This document shows positions 1 through 12,400 of a DNA stretch of 64,000 nucleotides, piece by piece. This stretch comes from Crossaster papposus. Its lineage: Eukaryota > Echinodermata > Asteroidea > Velatida > Solasteridae. Position 1 is the first letter of the stretch. Each line of letters starts with the position of its first letter. The position numbers and the translations under genes are program-made. The stretch spans positions 310,001-374,000 of the forward strand of contig JBAIAA010000446.1 in the NCBI GenBank assembly GCA_037893245.1, in the 5' to 3' direction. Under the pieces are notes generated by a model. That model worked only from the letters and a program-made list of their open reading frames with translations, was not told where the DNA came from and did no database searches.

Positions 1-1
1 G

Positions 2-1096
2 GGGTCTGAGGGAAGTCACATGACAGAGCTCACGGTCCTGAAAGACACACCCAAACTCACCCCAGTTAAATCAAACTCACTGATTTCACAAACCAATGAT
101 GATAACCTGAATCTTACCATGACCAACTATCCTACCAACCAGACCAGCAACTCTCTAATGCCTTCCTCTGCTTATAGCCACAACCCTCTCAAACGTAGCC
201 TGCCTCCTGCTCTGAATCACATCGATGCTAAGCAACCCAGGATGGAGCATTCAAGCAGTCTGCAGTCCCACACGACCATCAAACTTGCCGACCAAACCAC
301 GCCCATCAACATCGACATGTCTTCCTTTTCTGACATCTTTGACATCAGTGCTTCCCTGGGCGAGGAGGGGCTAGCAGGCCGGCCTAAAACCCCCGTGTTT
401 CACGCTCCGTCGCCCCCGGTCTATGAAAGCCCACAGAAGCCAACAGGTGCCGCTATGGGTGCCGAGATCGCGGCCATGTCACCCTCTCAGGGTGAGACCA
501 CACCGAGGTCTCAAACACCTCTCTCAGTTAGCATGGCAAGCTCCCCAGCTACCAGCCACGACTATACCGATCCTGAGTCCACCTTTGCCAGTCCTTCAGG
601 CTTCAAGTACCGCCAGCTCATTCATCATTCACCCAGCGGTCCCGTCCTAACCCAGCTCAGTACTCACTCCCATCAGACTCCCCCCAACTCCACCGAAGAT
701 GAGAATGGTACATACATCGACTTCCTTGTCTCCATGTACCTCAAGGACAGCGAGAAGCCTATCTCTACCCTCAAGAACGAGCTACATGTCTACACCGAGC
801 GAAACAGTCAGAAAAGCCTGGCGTTCCGTGCCGAGCAGGGCTTACAGTTTACACCACACCTTAAGTCTCCTACAACCCCACAGTTTGACTTTAGTTGGTA
901 CGACATGGACCATCGTGGTCAACACTACCGAACACCACCCACCTCACAGACAAGCCTACTTAGTCCTCTCAACATAGCCGGACAATTCGACTTTACTTCC
1001 CCGTTCGTCAAGGATCAGACTCCGGACCCTAGTCGAGTTCTGTTCATGCGAAACCCACCCGCCAACACTGTCTCGTTGAATAGACATGTTTACTAG
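2..1096 (+). CDS. Gene A, 3'-terminal exon (partial), unrecognised Ser/Thr/Pro-rich protein
   Basis: The frame is open from the first base of the window to the TAG at 1094-1096. The Met codon at 20 is therefore probably internal, and this is the last exon, or part of it, of a gene starting upstream. The roughly 364 visible residues are low complexity and rich in Ser, Thr and Pro, with many SP/TP sites. They include a basic patch (PLKRSLPPAL..AKQPR), an acidic-hydrophobic patch (INIDMSSFSDIFDISASLGEE) and tyrosine sites such as VYESP, DYTDP, KYRQL, TYIDF and a C-terminal HVY. No folded domain is visible. It could be the C-terminal region of a nuclear regulator, since the two patches resemble an NLS and an activation segment, or the cytoplasmic tail of another receptor. 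It lacks the YESID and YFTLEP motifs of the downstream tails, so I do not place it in that family. Coding is certain; function is unknown. Confidence 0.75.
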   Translation, partial: GSEGSHMTELTVLKDTPKLTPVKSNSLISQTNDDNLNLTMTNYPTNQTSNSLMPSSAYSHNPLKRSLPPALNHIDAKQPRMEHSSSLQSHTTIKLADQTTPINIDMSSFSDIFDISASLGEEGLAGRPKTPVFHAPSPPVYESPQKPTGAAMGAEIAAMSPSQGETTPRSQTPLSVSMASSPATSHDYTDPESTFASPSGFKYRQLIHHSPSGPVLTQLSTHSHQTPPNSTEDENGTYIDFLVSMYLKDSEKPISTLKNELHVYTERNSQKSLAFRAEQGLQFTPHLKSPTTPQFDFSWYDMDHRGQHYRTPPTSQTSLLSPLNIAGQFDFTSPFVKDQTPDPSRVLFMRNPPANTVSLNRHVY

Positions 1097-1275
1097 ACTC
1101 TAAACAGATTGACATTATAATGACGAATTTAAAAACTCGACACAATTTAGTCAATCGATTTAAATTATACCATTGGATTTAGTATAATAATGCTCAGAAA
1201 AAAATTCCACGTACTGTGTAAATATTTGTTTTCAGCTTTTAATAATTACAATGTAAATTTGTTTTAATTTCAAAC

Positions 1276-1281
1276 AATAAA
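1276..1281 (+). promoter_or_regulatory. Candidate polyadenylation signal of gene A
   Basis: AATAAA lies about 180 bp after the gene A stop codon, in AT-rich sequence suited to a 3' UTR. Confidence 0.5.
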
Positions 1282-2207
1282 TTATTGCGCTAATTTATCA
1301 ATTGAATCAAATCAGCTGAAATAACAAAGTATTTTAATGTAACTAAATTAATATTTAAATTATTTCACTAGTTACAAAGATGCAGTGCAGCTACAAGTGT
1401 AAATAGGGGAAAAAAGGAATCAAATTTATGGTAGAATATTTAAAAATGTTTATTTAATCAAAATGTACATATACACCAATTGTGCGCATTGCGTATTATT
1501 CTAAGCTAGTTGATGACTTTTTTCTTCTTCCAAGACTAAATTATTGAATATTTGTATTCGTGTAGTGTCTATCAAATGGGATTCATTTGCATATGAAAGC
1601 ACTCCGTAGAAAGTGTCCCAACATGTTAGGCGCGACTTCTAAGGTTGAGTGTGTGGAGTGGATCGTAAAACACAATATGCGGGCATCATTCTGTATATGT
1701 TGAATGGATTAATAATAAGAGAAAGAATCAACAATGAAGATCAGTTAATTTTCCAACAGGAGATGTCTGTTACCCTGGCAACATCAAGAGTTTTATTTCA
1801 ATGTTTGATAAGGCTTTAAGCTTTGAACAAAAAAAGGGTTATTTCCAAAACGTGATATATCCATATACATGTACATGCAAAACCACTGAGCTAGTTTTAA
1901 TTTAACTTAAAAAAGTTCCAATCATTAAATTGTTTTATTTATTTCGTCCTAATACCAAATTACTTTGTTTTAATATTTATTTCTGCGATGTGCATTATTT
2001 TACATTTTAAATTTCCAAATGTTTCAAATGACTAATAGTAATATGTATACGAATTTTGTTTTTAAACAATGTTTCTCTCCACAGAACAAAAAATGAATAA
2101 AAATAAACTCGGTTAAAATTGGCCTGAAAAACTATAAAATTGTTTCGACTTAGTAAAAAGGAGACGGATTAATTTGAAAACAAATGTTTACAAGAGAGAT
2201 AATATTA

Positions 2208-2222
2208 CCCCCCCCCCCCCCC
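2208..2222. repeat. Poly-C tract
   Basis: Fifteen consecutive C bases; a simple homopolymer whose length is likely to vary. Confidence 0.9.
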
Positions 2223-5200
2223 GCTTTGCCCCGCATACAACAAAATATAACCTGTGTTCTGTTACGTTTCAAATTAAGTTTATTTCCTTAGTTAGTTTCT
2301 TTTTAAAGTATTATCAATGCCGTATTTGTAGTAAGACCGGTTAATATTTATTGTGCAATATCAGTATTACAATGAGGCAGTATAGGTTTCGGCATTTGAT
2401 AGAATCTTAACCATTTTCTGAGACCCTCGGGACTGGTACTAGCGTACTAGTATTGAGCTTCAAAGGGTCTCAATTGTGACCCTGTCGTTTTTGGTTCGTG
2501 ACTGGGAGCTGGGGTATTTAATGATATAATTTTCTTTTAAAGGCATCGCACAGCATTGGTTTTTGGCCAATATTCTTCGTAAATAAAGATATATGTAGTA
2601 AAATTACTTGTGAAGGTTTCAGCCTCATTGGTCATTTCATGTCCAAGAAAACAGCGAAAATTTTCTAAACGATTTCTCACCTACATCAGCGGATTAATTC
2701 TCATCTCATGAGACCAAAACTAATTGTTTTACTCATTTCTTAACGACTATAGGATTTTAGGCAAAACTATTCCATGGGAAGTTTTCTAACATCATCCGTG
2801 TAAGTTATTTGTAATTCTGGGAACATTTATGGTTTTCATAATTCCCCAAAGTGAGCGGGCCTTTAATGTTTATTTGCTGGAAATAGCTTATTCGTCATCG
2901 AATGTGTATGACAGTGCCTTTAACTATAATAAATGACAAGTATTACGAACACGTCAAATTTCCCTCGACTGTTTCCTGTAAATTATTTGCTGGTGCACTT
3001 CGATTACACAATACACTGTACGAGGAGGGGCGGAACATGTTTTAAAAAAAAAGGGGGTTCCACTGCCCCTGCATTAAAATATATAACATTCACAACCCGT
3101 TTGTCCTTATGACAATGTCTTTAAGAGTGGCTTCTTCTTAAACACCTGAGATTACAGACTCCCTGTCACAGACCCTAGGAAGGTTAAACATTGATATTTA
3201 ATTAACGTTAGTATTTCATAGTATATTAAATCTCAAGATGGTCGTGTGACCACTTTGCACTTTTGTGGAGCAGAAGTTTATGGCACGCATATATAAAACA
3301 ATAAATAAACAAAAACTAAATCAAAATTGTTAGTTTTCTATGAAAAAACGTTAATAAAACGTCTTCAATGATGTAGTCATTCACCCCAAATTACTTTCAC
3401 TTTTCCCCTTTACAGTCAGTTTAACTGGAATAATACCTAAATATTGAGATATTATGGTGCGAATAACTTAAAAGCAAATGTGTGAATTTAAAAGGTTTCT
3501 GGACAAAATCTGGGTTTTGTCCGTATTGCCATTGGCTTTATGGAGCCCATATTGTCATCGGCAATATGGAACCCATATTATCATTGTCGATTATGACATT
3601 ATGCAAATCCCAATGATCACACAATGCGAGCGAGCGATTGCCAATATGCACCATTGTTACAACAGCGCGCCAACCCGTAGCATTTGTTGTTGTCTCTGGA
3701 CACGCTTGAGAAACCTCATGCCCGCATAACACGAGAAACTCCCAAAAGTACTGGTAGGAGCTAGGTTTTTAGCCAGTTTGGTGTTTTTTTGTTGGATATC
3801 GACGGGTGTGATGCTTTTGTTTTTACTGTTAATATTCAGGGTTTTTCTGGCCTAAGTTTTTGTAGATTATTGCTGGTATTAATTGTGTAGTTTAGCGGCC
3901 GCGCGTTGCCAACAAAATGATATGCACGGCCCAATTAAAGGTTGTATTGGATGTGTTTTTGCATCGAAGCGACATCGGGAATAGTCGTGTTTCTTTTGTT
4001 TGTTTCAGCGGTTTGAGATGTCTTGGTGTAAGCGTGTGAGTTGTCATATTATCAGAATATACTGGGAATGTTTGGTAAGATTAATTCCCACGACAGAACA
4101 AAATAATTAGAAAATGCAATTAAATACAGCCATGATAAACCAAGCAGAGTTGGTCCTTTAGTATAAGTCGTTGTAATCAGCCAAGCTGCTCAAATTGTGA
4201 GCTACATTTAAGTTAGAATCCACGAGGATGCACGCCCAAAAAGTCATAAAACTGGTGTGTATGTGTGTGTTTTCTAGGCCTTAATAGCACGTGAGTGGAA
4301 AACAAACCAGCAACGAAAGTTATCGACTCGTGACATTCTCATTAGCAAAACCGTTCTATATTTCTAAGCTGCATCAACACACAACACTTATTCCCATCAC
4401 ATCGCGGTACATTCGCAACTTTAGTCCTGACTAAGACTTCACTGACTAACTGTTATGTACAAAATTAAAAAACCTTCGTATCCAAGGCATTTCAGCACGG
4501 AGAAAGTAAACAAAACAAAACAGTTTTAAAATAATCCCCTAAACCCACAATGCAAATATGACTTAACAAGTAACCTAGAAACACATTTCATTCCTTGGTT
4601 TGTGCTTGTGGTAAATGTTTTATGTAACTTCGATAACTAAGGTACAATTAATTATTACATTTATTGACTCAATGCAACATATTGTAATTAATAATTATCA
4701 TTTTGAAAATTATTATTATTATTATTTATTCGACCCAACAACATAGAATATACAAGGTACAAACAAGACAAACATTCTCAAAAAGAAAACAAAACAAATT
4801 AACAGGTATAGAAATGTAATAATAAAATAAATAATTATCATGATATTGTGTAAATCTCGGAAAGAAATATTTTTATCATAACCAAAATTGTTTTGAGAGC
4901 CGATTATAAACGGACTAGCTTTGACATACATGTTTACATCGAAACGGATACTTCGTTCAAACAAAATACATGCACATGTATCTAGAACTCAACATTTTCG
5001 AACGATTTACACATGAGAGGACTGTATGATGCTTATACAAACTTCCCCATGTGGAGGGGAGGAGGGAGGGGGCCGGGGGGAGGTAAAGGGCAAAATACTC
5101 TGTCAACATCATCGACAAAGCTCAACAGAAAGTCTCCTCGAATTACTCAAATCATATCTTATCATCTTCAAAAACCCACTCTTCAATAACACAAAGTTCA

Positions 5201-6111
5201 AGTTTGTGTATAATCTGTTTGACAGGAACGCGAGAGATAACGTGATACACCTATATGGCTCGTAACTGTCACTATTATTTTATAGATATTTTTGGATGAC
5301 GACTGACGAGTGAAAAATAAAAACGGAGACACACTAAAGCTTTCCGCAATTTAAAAAAAATTAAAAAAGAAGACAGAAGAATGCTTGGGAGGGGCCGGGG
5401 TATTTGAGTATTGAGAAAGATTCACATTTTGTACTATGTTATTTATATTGCAGACCTTATTACTACATTAATGCCACATTACGTCACAGAACATTTTCTT
5501 CAGTTCTAAGGGTGCACCACCCTAATTGAAAGGAGAATTTCTACGCGAGCTCATCTGCATGAAATGTGCCCCCACAATTTCTTTTGAAAAGGGATGCCGT
5601 TTGGTGAAAGAAATGGTGGGATTGTGTAAATATAGCATAGGATCAACTCCCTGGTTTTTGAGATTCAATCTGAGGGCAGACTTGACAAAATTACGGTTGA
5701 AAAATGGGTCCTAATTGCCCTAGAACGTGGAGGGATGCCATTTGTAAAATTGCTGCTTGCAGGCTGGGAAAGTATCACTTTTCTGGAGGTGAGTTTCTTT
5801 TGGTGTGAATATTAAAAAATGTAATTGGCTAACCTACTAAAAATTGAAAAGAAATAGAAAGATAAAGACCAAGACAATAATCTGATTGTTGTTTGAGAAA
5901 CCCCAGTGATGTCGGTGTGCATGAAACTTGGTCGTGAACATTGTTGATTTTACACTGTTTTCAATGGGGCTTGAATTAGGCTGGTGCACCCCGGCCCTAA
6001 GGGCATAGCGTAACTTATGCGAGTGATGATAACACGGGTAAATGGCCAACAGAGGGCGGCAGGCCATGGCAGCGGTCAGGGTCATGCGCAGTCAAGACAT
6101 AGGCCACTGTC

Positions 6112-6476
6112 CGAATAACCATTTGCGTGTTAAATTTAAATAACATCTGGTACACTGACTTGCTCAACATGTTTGGCACATTTTAACTTTAAATTATCCA
6201 GACTAAAGAGACTGTTACTATATCACTTGATTCGGGGCAAGCTATTGTATAGTTACGTAAGAGACGCTCAGCACCAATACATTGTTCCCAATGGGTGAGA
6301 ATGGCACAAAGACAACAGACCATTCCATAACTTGTGGTTGCTAGCGTAAGGCTTGCTCCGAATCACGTGATATAGCAACAGTCTCTTTTGTCTGGAGAAT
6401 TCAAAGTTAAAATGTGCCAAATATGTTGAGCAATTCAGTGTACCAAATGTTATTCAAATTTAACACGCAAATGGCT
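6112..6476. mobile_element. Foldback element with ~125-bp inverted arms
   Basis: The left arm (about 6112-6246) and right arm (about 6345-6476) are near-perfect reverse complements around a spacer of about 100 bp. Both arms read CCATTTGCGTGTTAAATTT from the outer end and continue through GGTACACTGA, TTGGCACATTTTAACTTT, CCAGAC, AAAGAGACTGTT and GATTCGG to GCAAGC. Only scattered substitutions separate them. There is no coding capacity. This structure fits a non-autonomous foldback or MITE-type DNA transposon. If transcribed it would form a long dsRNA hairpin. No clear target-site duplication was seen. Confidence 0.75.
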
Positions 6477-7519
6477 TATATTACTTTGCTGTTGGGACAA
6501 AATCACATTTTTGCAAAAGAAAACCTGCCATGCACACTGCTCGTGTGCCTTCCAAATTCACCTGTAGATATCTGGGCCACACCGGAGATCCAACTTCCGT
6601 TACGTGACCCAACTTCCGTTACGTGACCCGAAGTGGAAAGTGTTCACTTAAGACCCGGATGTTACCAATCAATAAAGACTCTCGTATTCACCGGTTTAGA
6701 ATTTGTGAACCAAATCAAGAGGCTTCAGACTAGTAAGTCAAACTCCATAATCACTTACTTACAAAAGGACAAATAACTAAATTCTCCTTAAATAATATTG
6801 ACAAACACATCGAATAATGTACTTTAAGTTTCGCTGTAAATCACAGCGATCGTCATGCACAAACTCAGCAGGTGATTACTATTAACATGTGCCGTTGTAT
6901 GCACGACCACATTTCAATATCGGTAACAAAAAAATATTATTAAGGCACTCGAATGTACTGATGTTTTGTACATTTATGTTGTATGTTTGCATTATCTAAA
7001 ATGTGTAAGCGTGCTTTATTGATAAGCTGGATACCTATTCTTTGGCCCGTAATAAATGTGTTGTTGTATAATGCTCGCGTGCAACAATCCCGGGCATATT
7101 AACGCCTCAAGCTAAACCCTTACGAGGTTTGAGAACAAAACGGGAGTCTGCTCCTAGCGGCAATGTTAAACCATCGAACACAATGCGCGAGCACATAAGC
7201 GTAACACATAATCCGTTACCATCACGCGTACCCACGCGTTACGTCTCACTCATTTGTAAACTTTTCGCAATTTAGTTTTTGCCGTTTTTTTCATATAAAA
7301 GGCATCACTTAACCAGCTGTCCCACCATTGTCCATATCATCGTTGGCAGCTGTTGGTTTGTATGAGATAATTAGATTATGCGTGCACAGTCAATTTTTGA
7401 CTGTATAGCTGCCCCAGAAAACAAATGGATTATTAAATATAAATACAAAACGTACCTTAAATAAAAACAAGTAAACAAATGTACAACAAAAAGAGTTAAG
7501 TAAAGACAATTGACTAGAG

Positions 7520-7592
7520 TGGGGTTATACCTGCGACCTCCGGATAGCCGTTCGAATGTTCTACCGAGTGAGCTAGTCAGAGGCCGTAACAA
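7520..7592 (-). mobile_element. tRNA-derived SINE head
   Basis: On the minus strand an A-box-like TAGCTCACTCGGTAGAAC is followed about 35 bp later by a degenerate B-box (GGTCGCAGGTATAACCCC). The tRNA-like fold is incomplete, so I call a SINE or tRNA pseudogene rather than a functional tRNA. Confidence 0.5.
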
Positions 7593-8185
7593 ATAAACAA
7601 GAAAAAGAGGTACCCGGATATAATACAGACTTCACCCAATCACAAAAACGCGCCCGAGTTGTCTAGTACAGCGCCCTCAATTGGAAAATTTCACCTGTTT
7701 CCAATCATTCAAGGTAATCAAGATTTCTGATCTGGATTCAGATCAATCTGAAAAATTTACGAAATCATCCTTGACCCATAAGCTATCTACCCACCAAGTT
7801 TCGTTAAAATCCCTCCTGTAGTTATAGGTATCATCCTGATATAGCGACATGAAACTAAGTTGTGGCCACGCCCATACCAGTCACAGTGGTTGCCATGGAG
7901 TTTTGGGGAAACAGCGAGGTAACGCCCCCACAAATACATCGAAGTGTTTATTAAAACCCCACGTTTCTAAATCACACGTACATATACGAAATCAATATGA
8001 CAGTACGCTGTGGTGAACATTGGTGTCAACTCGGCACCAATATACACGCACAGATAGGGCTACATAGACGGAATTAAAGAATGAAATGATTTTGTATGGT
8101 TTCGCATATCGCGATATTTTCATACTCCCCAATAGACCAGTTTCATAATAAATTCAGATTCATGCACGCATGCGCATAAATAGGC

Positions 8186-8226
8186 CGGGAGGGGGGGAGT
8201 GGAGGGGTGGGGGGGGGGGGGGGGGG
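8186..8226 (+). repeat. G-rich tract
   Basis: Nearly pure G on the plus strand, ending in about 18 G bases. It could form a G-quadruplex and is likely to be unstable in length. Confidence 0.85.
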
Positions 8227-9451
8227 TACAAAATAAAAACGATATCAATGATTTCGTCCCGTGGGGACGAGTTCAAGAGAAATCAACAGGGTTCCTTTCC
8301 CCACGAGGCGAGGTGACCTTTGAGCCTGAGGGGTATCATCCATGCCACATTGCGGGCTGAATCACAGGCCTTCAATCGCGTTCAGAACAATAAGAACCAT
8401 GGAACATTTCCCATTTTCTAAAGAAAAAGTCTTTAAAAAAGTATCGTTCATCAAAACTCGCAATACTACAGGATGCAAGTCGTTTCGAAACCAACCATAA
8501 TTTGACCTTCAAGTTGTTATTAGAATACAGCAAACCGTGCAGAACTGATCCTTGCACGCAATTCTGTTTCACATTGTCTCTGCCTTCTTGTTGATTTCTG
8601 TTTTTTGTTTTGTTTATTTGATGACGTATAAACTGTTCGAATACAAACGAATGTTATAATGCGTGACAAGCGCCATGGAGCTAGCCCTTAATGGAATGCC
8701 CAAACCTCGTTTTAATTGTTCTGTGAACAAAAAACACCAACGGTCACGGCCATGGCCACGCTTAGGTTGCTAGGTAACGAACACAAGTTTGTCACGGTCT
8801 GTTGGCGGGCATGCGCGCAACCCACCCCCGGTTATGAATGCAATGCGTCGGTACTGAATAACGGCGAACTTCCGCACGAGTTCGACACGCCTTTATATCA
8901 GGCCACATGAATACAAGGTGAGGCTTCTTGCTTTTTCAACAAAATATCAAATAGCACTTTACGATAAAGTTATTGGAACAGAATATGTTGCAGAAATACT
9001 GCTTGTAAAGCGATGTATACTTATGCGTTGGCTTGTTAATTTACGGATTAAATCATATCACAGTATAATACAGTTTGAATAGTTATACTTTATCCGTATA
9101 AACGCGTAACGTAAACTTGTTTTGGTATGGCCTTGCTGGTTGCTCGTGGATGACGAATTGAAGTTTTGTTCCCATTGATATTTACGTAGTTTGATAGCCG
9201 GGGGTGTGTGGGAATGAGTGGGTGAACGACATGGCATGTTTTATATACATGTACATGCGGTAACCGTCATCGTGCAGTGGTTAAAAGCTTTCTTCCAAGA
9301 ACTTCCATTCAAAGATCTTCACTGCGTTGGGTAACAAGTTCGTAAATATAGCCAAACATTTACTCGACCAACTTAACTCCCCATTTAACTCTTCACGCAA
9401 GACGCTAAAATATACTTTGGAACCGCGAGAATAGCCGAGAAAAGGTTGGTG

Positions 9452-12400
9452 ATGCTGGGTACCATGGAATCACTACGTCACGTCTGCATAACGTGCGTGC
9501 TGTCGCTGGTTCTCGTCCACGTTGCGTTCTCGGCAGATAAGAGTGAGTCAAATATTTAAGTTGTTGTATTATATGTTTAAGTTAAATATTAAAGTGTTTT
9601 ATTGTCGATACCTTTAAATTTCGACAATTGTATTGAAGGAAAAGTTAGACTGAACAAATTTCAAATCTGGCGTTAGATTTCTTTTGCAGACTAATATTTC
9701 AAGACTAATAACACGAAGTAGCGCGCTCTTTAACCAAACAGTATTTGACATGTGCGATGACATTCAGCTTGCATTATTAAGTTTCCCCTCTGAAACGCTT
9801 ATCTCTAAACATGACCGTGTGCAAATCTAGGTGACGGTATAGGTATTGAAGGAGCCAGCAAAAGTAAGTTAGCGATCACTGGAATCCACCCCGTACGATG
9901 TCTGTCCGTCGTCACCATATCACGGGGGGGGGGGGGGGGGGGGGGGGACACCGAAACTTGGTATATAAAGGGAAACGCTAGTTGTCAAAGTGAATCGATG
10001 TGTCAAGCACAATCATCCCGAGGGACTCTGTTTGAAAAGAAGTTGGAATGTTCAAGTAGTTTATCTCATCCGCAGTTTTACTCTCTATGTTCGTGTGAAT
10101 CAAAATGAACGCGTTTCCTATGTCCCCAAGCATGCCGCGTTAACTTATTCCAATTGATCGTAGGAAGATAGCCATCGTGTCATGAGTATGTTTCCTTTGA
10201 AGTGTTACCCTTTGAATACATATCTTGCTTTAGGCAGAACAGAGGCATTTAATTTAGGTGTTGAAAGAAATACTTGTCATTTTTTTGTTTACTCTTAGCG
10301 ATTATGTAAATATCTTCCTCGCAATTTGAACTGTTGTATATATTTATCACAGGCTTTAACCAGTTCGCGCTGAAAGACGTGTATACACGCAAAGTTTTCC
10401 CCAGATTCAAAACGAATGACGCATAAACACGCCACGAGCAAGGCCGGAAATGTCTGTCAGTAGCTAGCAAGGCTGGAAATGCGTGAGTGTGCTTCCCGTT
10501 ACCATCAGATAGATAGTTAGCGAGACGAATGCAAATGTTTAAGTTCACCTGTTTACTGTACTAAGTAATTCGTTTTCTTGGGTAAAATCAAACCGTTGCA
10601 AACAATATTTCACTCATGCGCAGTCTGAAAATAAACATTGTTATTACTGAAAACAAGTGCACTTAGAAAAACAAATAATTATAAATGTGTTCAGATTAAT
10701 TATTTCTGCAATCCATAGTATTTACACGGCACTATTTTCAGTGTCACTTACAAGCATGCCCTTAATAATTATGCCATGACGTAGCAAACAGACAAGAAAC
10801 AAGTGGATTAATATACGTAACATGTTTGAGAGGGGTATAGTAAAGAGAACACCTGTTGAACATTTTGGAATATCAATTGAATATTAATCTGCAGCAATCA
10901 TAGACAGGCCGATGCATTTGGGACTGATAACGATCCAGTGGAATGAAGGTGTGTCTATAGATGAATCCTTTGGTTTCACTGTCTGGCTGCTTCACCCGTA
11001 TCTTACCCCTCCATCGGCGGGGCGTGGTCAAGCCAATGGGGACGGGAGGGGGGTAGTCCCCAGGGGACACGCAACCGGAATAAAAGGACACCACTGTCGG
11101 ATTTGACATCCACGGCTGCTCTTAATAATGATGGAAGTCTTAGATTATCTGGGCTGGTAATGAGTCATAATTTAAACATTCTGTCGATTTACTCATAGAT
11201 TCTCTCCAGGGTAGTTTCAACTCGCTAGAATCTGTTAAACTGTCTATGAACTCTGTTTAAAGGGTCGTTTGTATTCAGTCGGATCGACTGACGGGATTGG
11301 TATGGTACGCAACCTGTTTATTCCGCCATGCTGCGAAAAAAACGTATTAAATGCACAGTAACTTTTAGAAAATGCTTGGAAAGGGCCGAGTACTTTACTC
11401 GAGATGCCAAGATCAACTTGCTGTATGTAAAACCATACAATTAAGAAAACAAGACAATGTAAGGCAAATTGAAGACCCCTGTAACCATAGAAGGGACACA
11501 ATTCGTTCACATTTCATTTCCAATCATTTTTGTATTGATTAATTGGTTTTGTTTGTGAAACAGCCTTACTTATATTGTGTTGAAAACAATATAGGCCTAT
11601 TTTATATTCTGCTTGCGTGTGTATAGTTAGTTATGCGGTTATTTTTGTGCGTATAAGCCAACAGTACAATAAATTCAGTATTGTTTACACATTGACCATC
11701 GTTTATTTCTACTTTCTAATCAATTATCAATCCTGTGATCAAATCATGACTCCTTTGTATACCAAACTCACACCAAACACACGGATAAATCCTGTACAGT
11801 ATTCGTAGCGAAGGTGCGCTCTTTTGTTGATTGGCATTCCGTTTCGAAGTCACGGTTATCGGATTTAGTGGTTTGGCAAGCACAAGGCCAACTTCCTAAC
11901 TTCCTGGTAAACGCAACCCCAAAATAAGCCATAATTCTTTGGAAAAAATGGTCACCGTTTTTCCAATTTCCCTTGGCCTTGCCCGGAGCAAAGTGCATTG
12001 TTTACCAGAGAAATGGTCATTTGTCCTGGTTGGAGAAAATCAGCAAAAGTCCATAAAAGCCATTATGGTTGGTGACACACCGACCTTAAGGATTATTAAA
12101 ATAGCGCTACAAATAGACTAAAATACCAATCATCCTTTGTTCGGGCTTCTTTATATAAACTGGATGACGCATAACAAGGATATTTCATTCAAACAAATTG
12201 TGTTAATAGATTAATTTGTTTAATATTGTGTGAATTTCGCTTCCTATTGCTGCCCACACACTGAACAAAACACGAACAACTGCCAACAAAATTGAGGTAT
12301 AATTCTTATGCAATGATGTTTTCTTCAACGATTTAAACTTGCTCATTTGGTAAACGAGTCAAACTTGCTCATTTGTTAAACGAGTTAAACTTGCCCATTT

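Larger units (their letters stand above)
1097..9451. other. Gene-free stretch between genes A and B
   Basis: About 8.3 kb of AT-rich sequence. The short ORFs here have no splice-compatible context or domain-like content. It holds a 15-base C run, a long foldback element (6112-6476), a tRNA-like SINE head, a G-rich tract and an (ATT)n tract near 4709-4731. A 19-base direct repeat (AACTTCCGTTACGTGACCC) occurs near 6591-6630. I see no convincing gene. Confidence 0.6.

Noticed and set aside
6414..6626. Forward ORF of 70 codons
   Set aside because: It begins inside the right arm of the foldback element and has no domain-like sequence.
10873..11109. Overlapping ORFs on both strands in gene B intron 2
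   Set aside because: Open on both strands in a GC-richer patch, no recognisable domain, and no phase-compatible splice borders linking them to gene B.
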